Shown one piece after another: positions 5,679-5,839 of a DNA stretch of 5,839 nt. Made by a program: the position numbers and the translations under genes. This stretch comes from Ectothiorhodospiraceae bacterium. Lineage in GTDB: Bacteria > Pseudomonadota > Gammaproteobacteria > Thiohalomonadales > Thiohalomonadaceae. Positions within the stretch are counted from its first letter, which is position 1; each line of letters begins with the position of its first letter. The notes under the pieces are model-generated. The model was given only the letters and a program-made list of their open reading frames with translations. It did not search any database and was not told the origin of the DNA. The DNA lies in the NCBI GenBank assembly GCA_007125455.1, contig SLDE01000227.1, positions 1-5,839 on the forward strand, given 5' to 3'.

Positions 5679-5839
5679 ATGAAGTCTCTCAAAATAGCGT
5701 TGGTTATTGGGGTTCTGGCCCTGCTGGGTCAGAGCAACGTCCATGCAATTTCTGACCACCCCCTGGCCGTAAACGTCAAGCAGCTTCATCCCGATGCCGC
5801 CTTGTATGCCGCCCGTGAATCCATGGAGGCCTGTCGTGC
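5679..5839 (+). CDS. Exported protein of unknown function, N-terminal part (cut by window edge)
   Basis: The open frame gives 53 complete codons and runs off the window. Residues 1-23 (MKSLKIALVIGVLALLGQSNVHA) form a typical Sec signal peptide: two lysines, a hydrophobic core, and a VHA cleavage site before ISDHPL. The visible mature part reads ISDHPLAVNVKQLHPDAALYAARESMEACR and is probably helical at its end. I do not recognise the family. Cys52 is followed by Arg and then a codon starting GC; whether it opens a CxxCH heme motif or pairs in a disulfide depends on bases beyond the window. The gene has a strong AAGGAG site and is separated from the HD-GYP gene by the inverted-repeat element, so it is probably a separate transcription unit. 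Confidence 0.75.
   Translation, partial: MKSLKIALVIGVLALLGQSNVHAISDHPLAVNVKQLHPDAALYAARESMEACR

Overview
The window looks like a piece of a moderately GC-rich gammaproteobacterial chromosome. The basis is a YajD-type HNH protein, a small SCP2-like protein and a CPFC glutaredoxin-like protein of kinds I associate with gammaproteobacteria, plus compact gene spacing. A Chromatiales-like or other sulfur/redox-versatile lineage would fit, but that is inference. No tRNA, rRNA, CRISPR array or complete insertion sequence is visible.

Layout. The left edge (minus strand) holds the first 46 codons of a YajD-like HNH nuclease with its own extended -10 promoter candidate, then a complete SCP2 (sterol-carrier-like) lipid-binding protein, also on the minus strand. 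A 248-bp divergent intergenic region with several nested inverted repeats separates these from a plus-strand run of three closely spaced genes: a small CPFC glutaredoxin-like protein, an 876-residue membrane hybrid histidine kinase, and a 493/494-residue response regulator with GAF and HD-GYP domains. The last two overlap by 1 or 4 bases. After them comes a 71-bp element with perfect 21-bp inverted arms, probably a mobile-element relic or REP/MITE-like repeat, and then the start of an exported protein cut by the window edge.

How the genes work together. The kinase has a periplasmic Tll0287-like (DUF3365) domain with a CxxCH motif, so it is probably a covalent c-type heme sensor. It continues into a cytoplasmic PAS domain, HisKA/HATPase core and receiver, but has no His-phosphotransfer domain. 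The overlapping partner has a receiver and an HD-GYP domain with the expected metal ligands, so it probably degrades cyclic di-GMP. The simplest reading is a heme-based redox or gas signal in the periplasm controlling cyclic di-GMP turnover, with a thiol-redox protein encoded just upstream. The individual families are known. The combination, and the specific signal, are the part of this window most worth testing.
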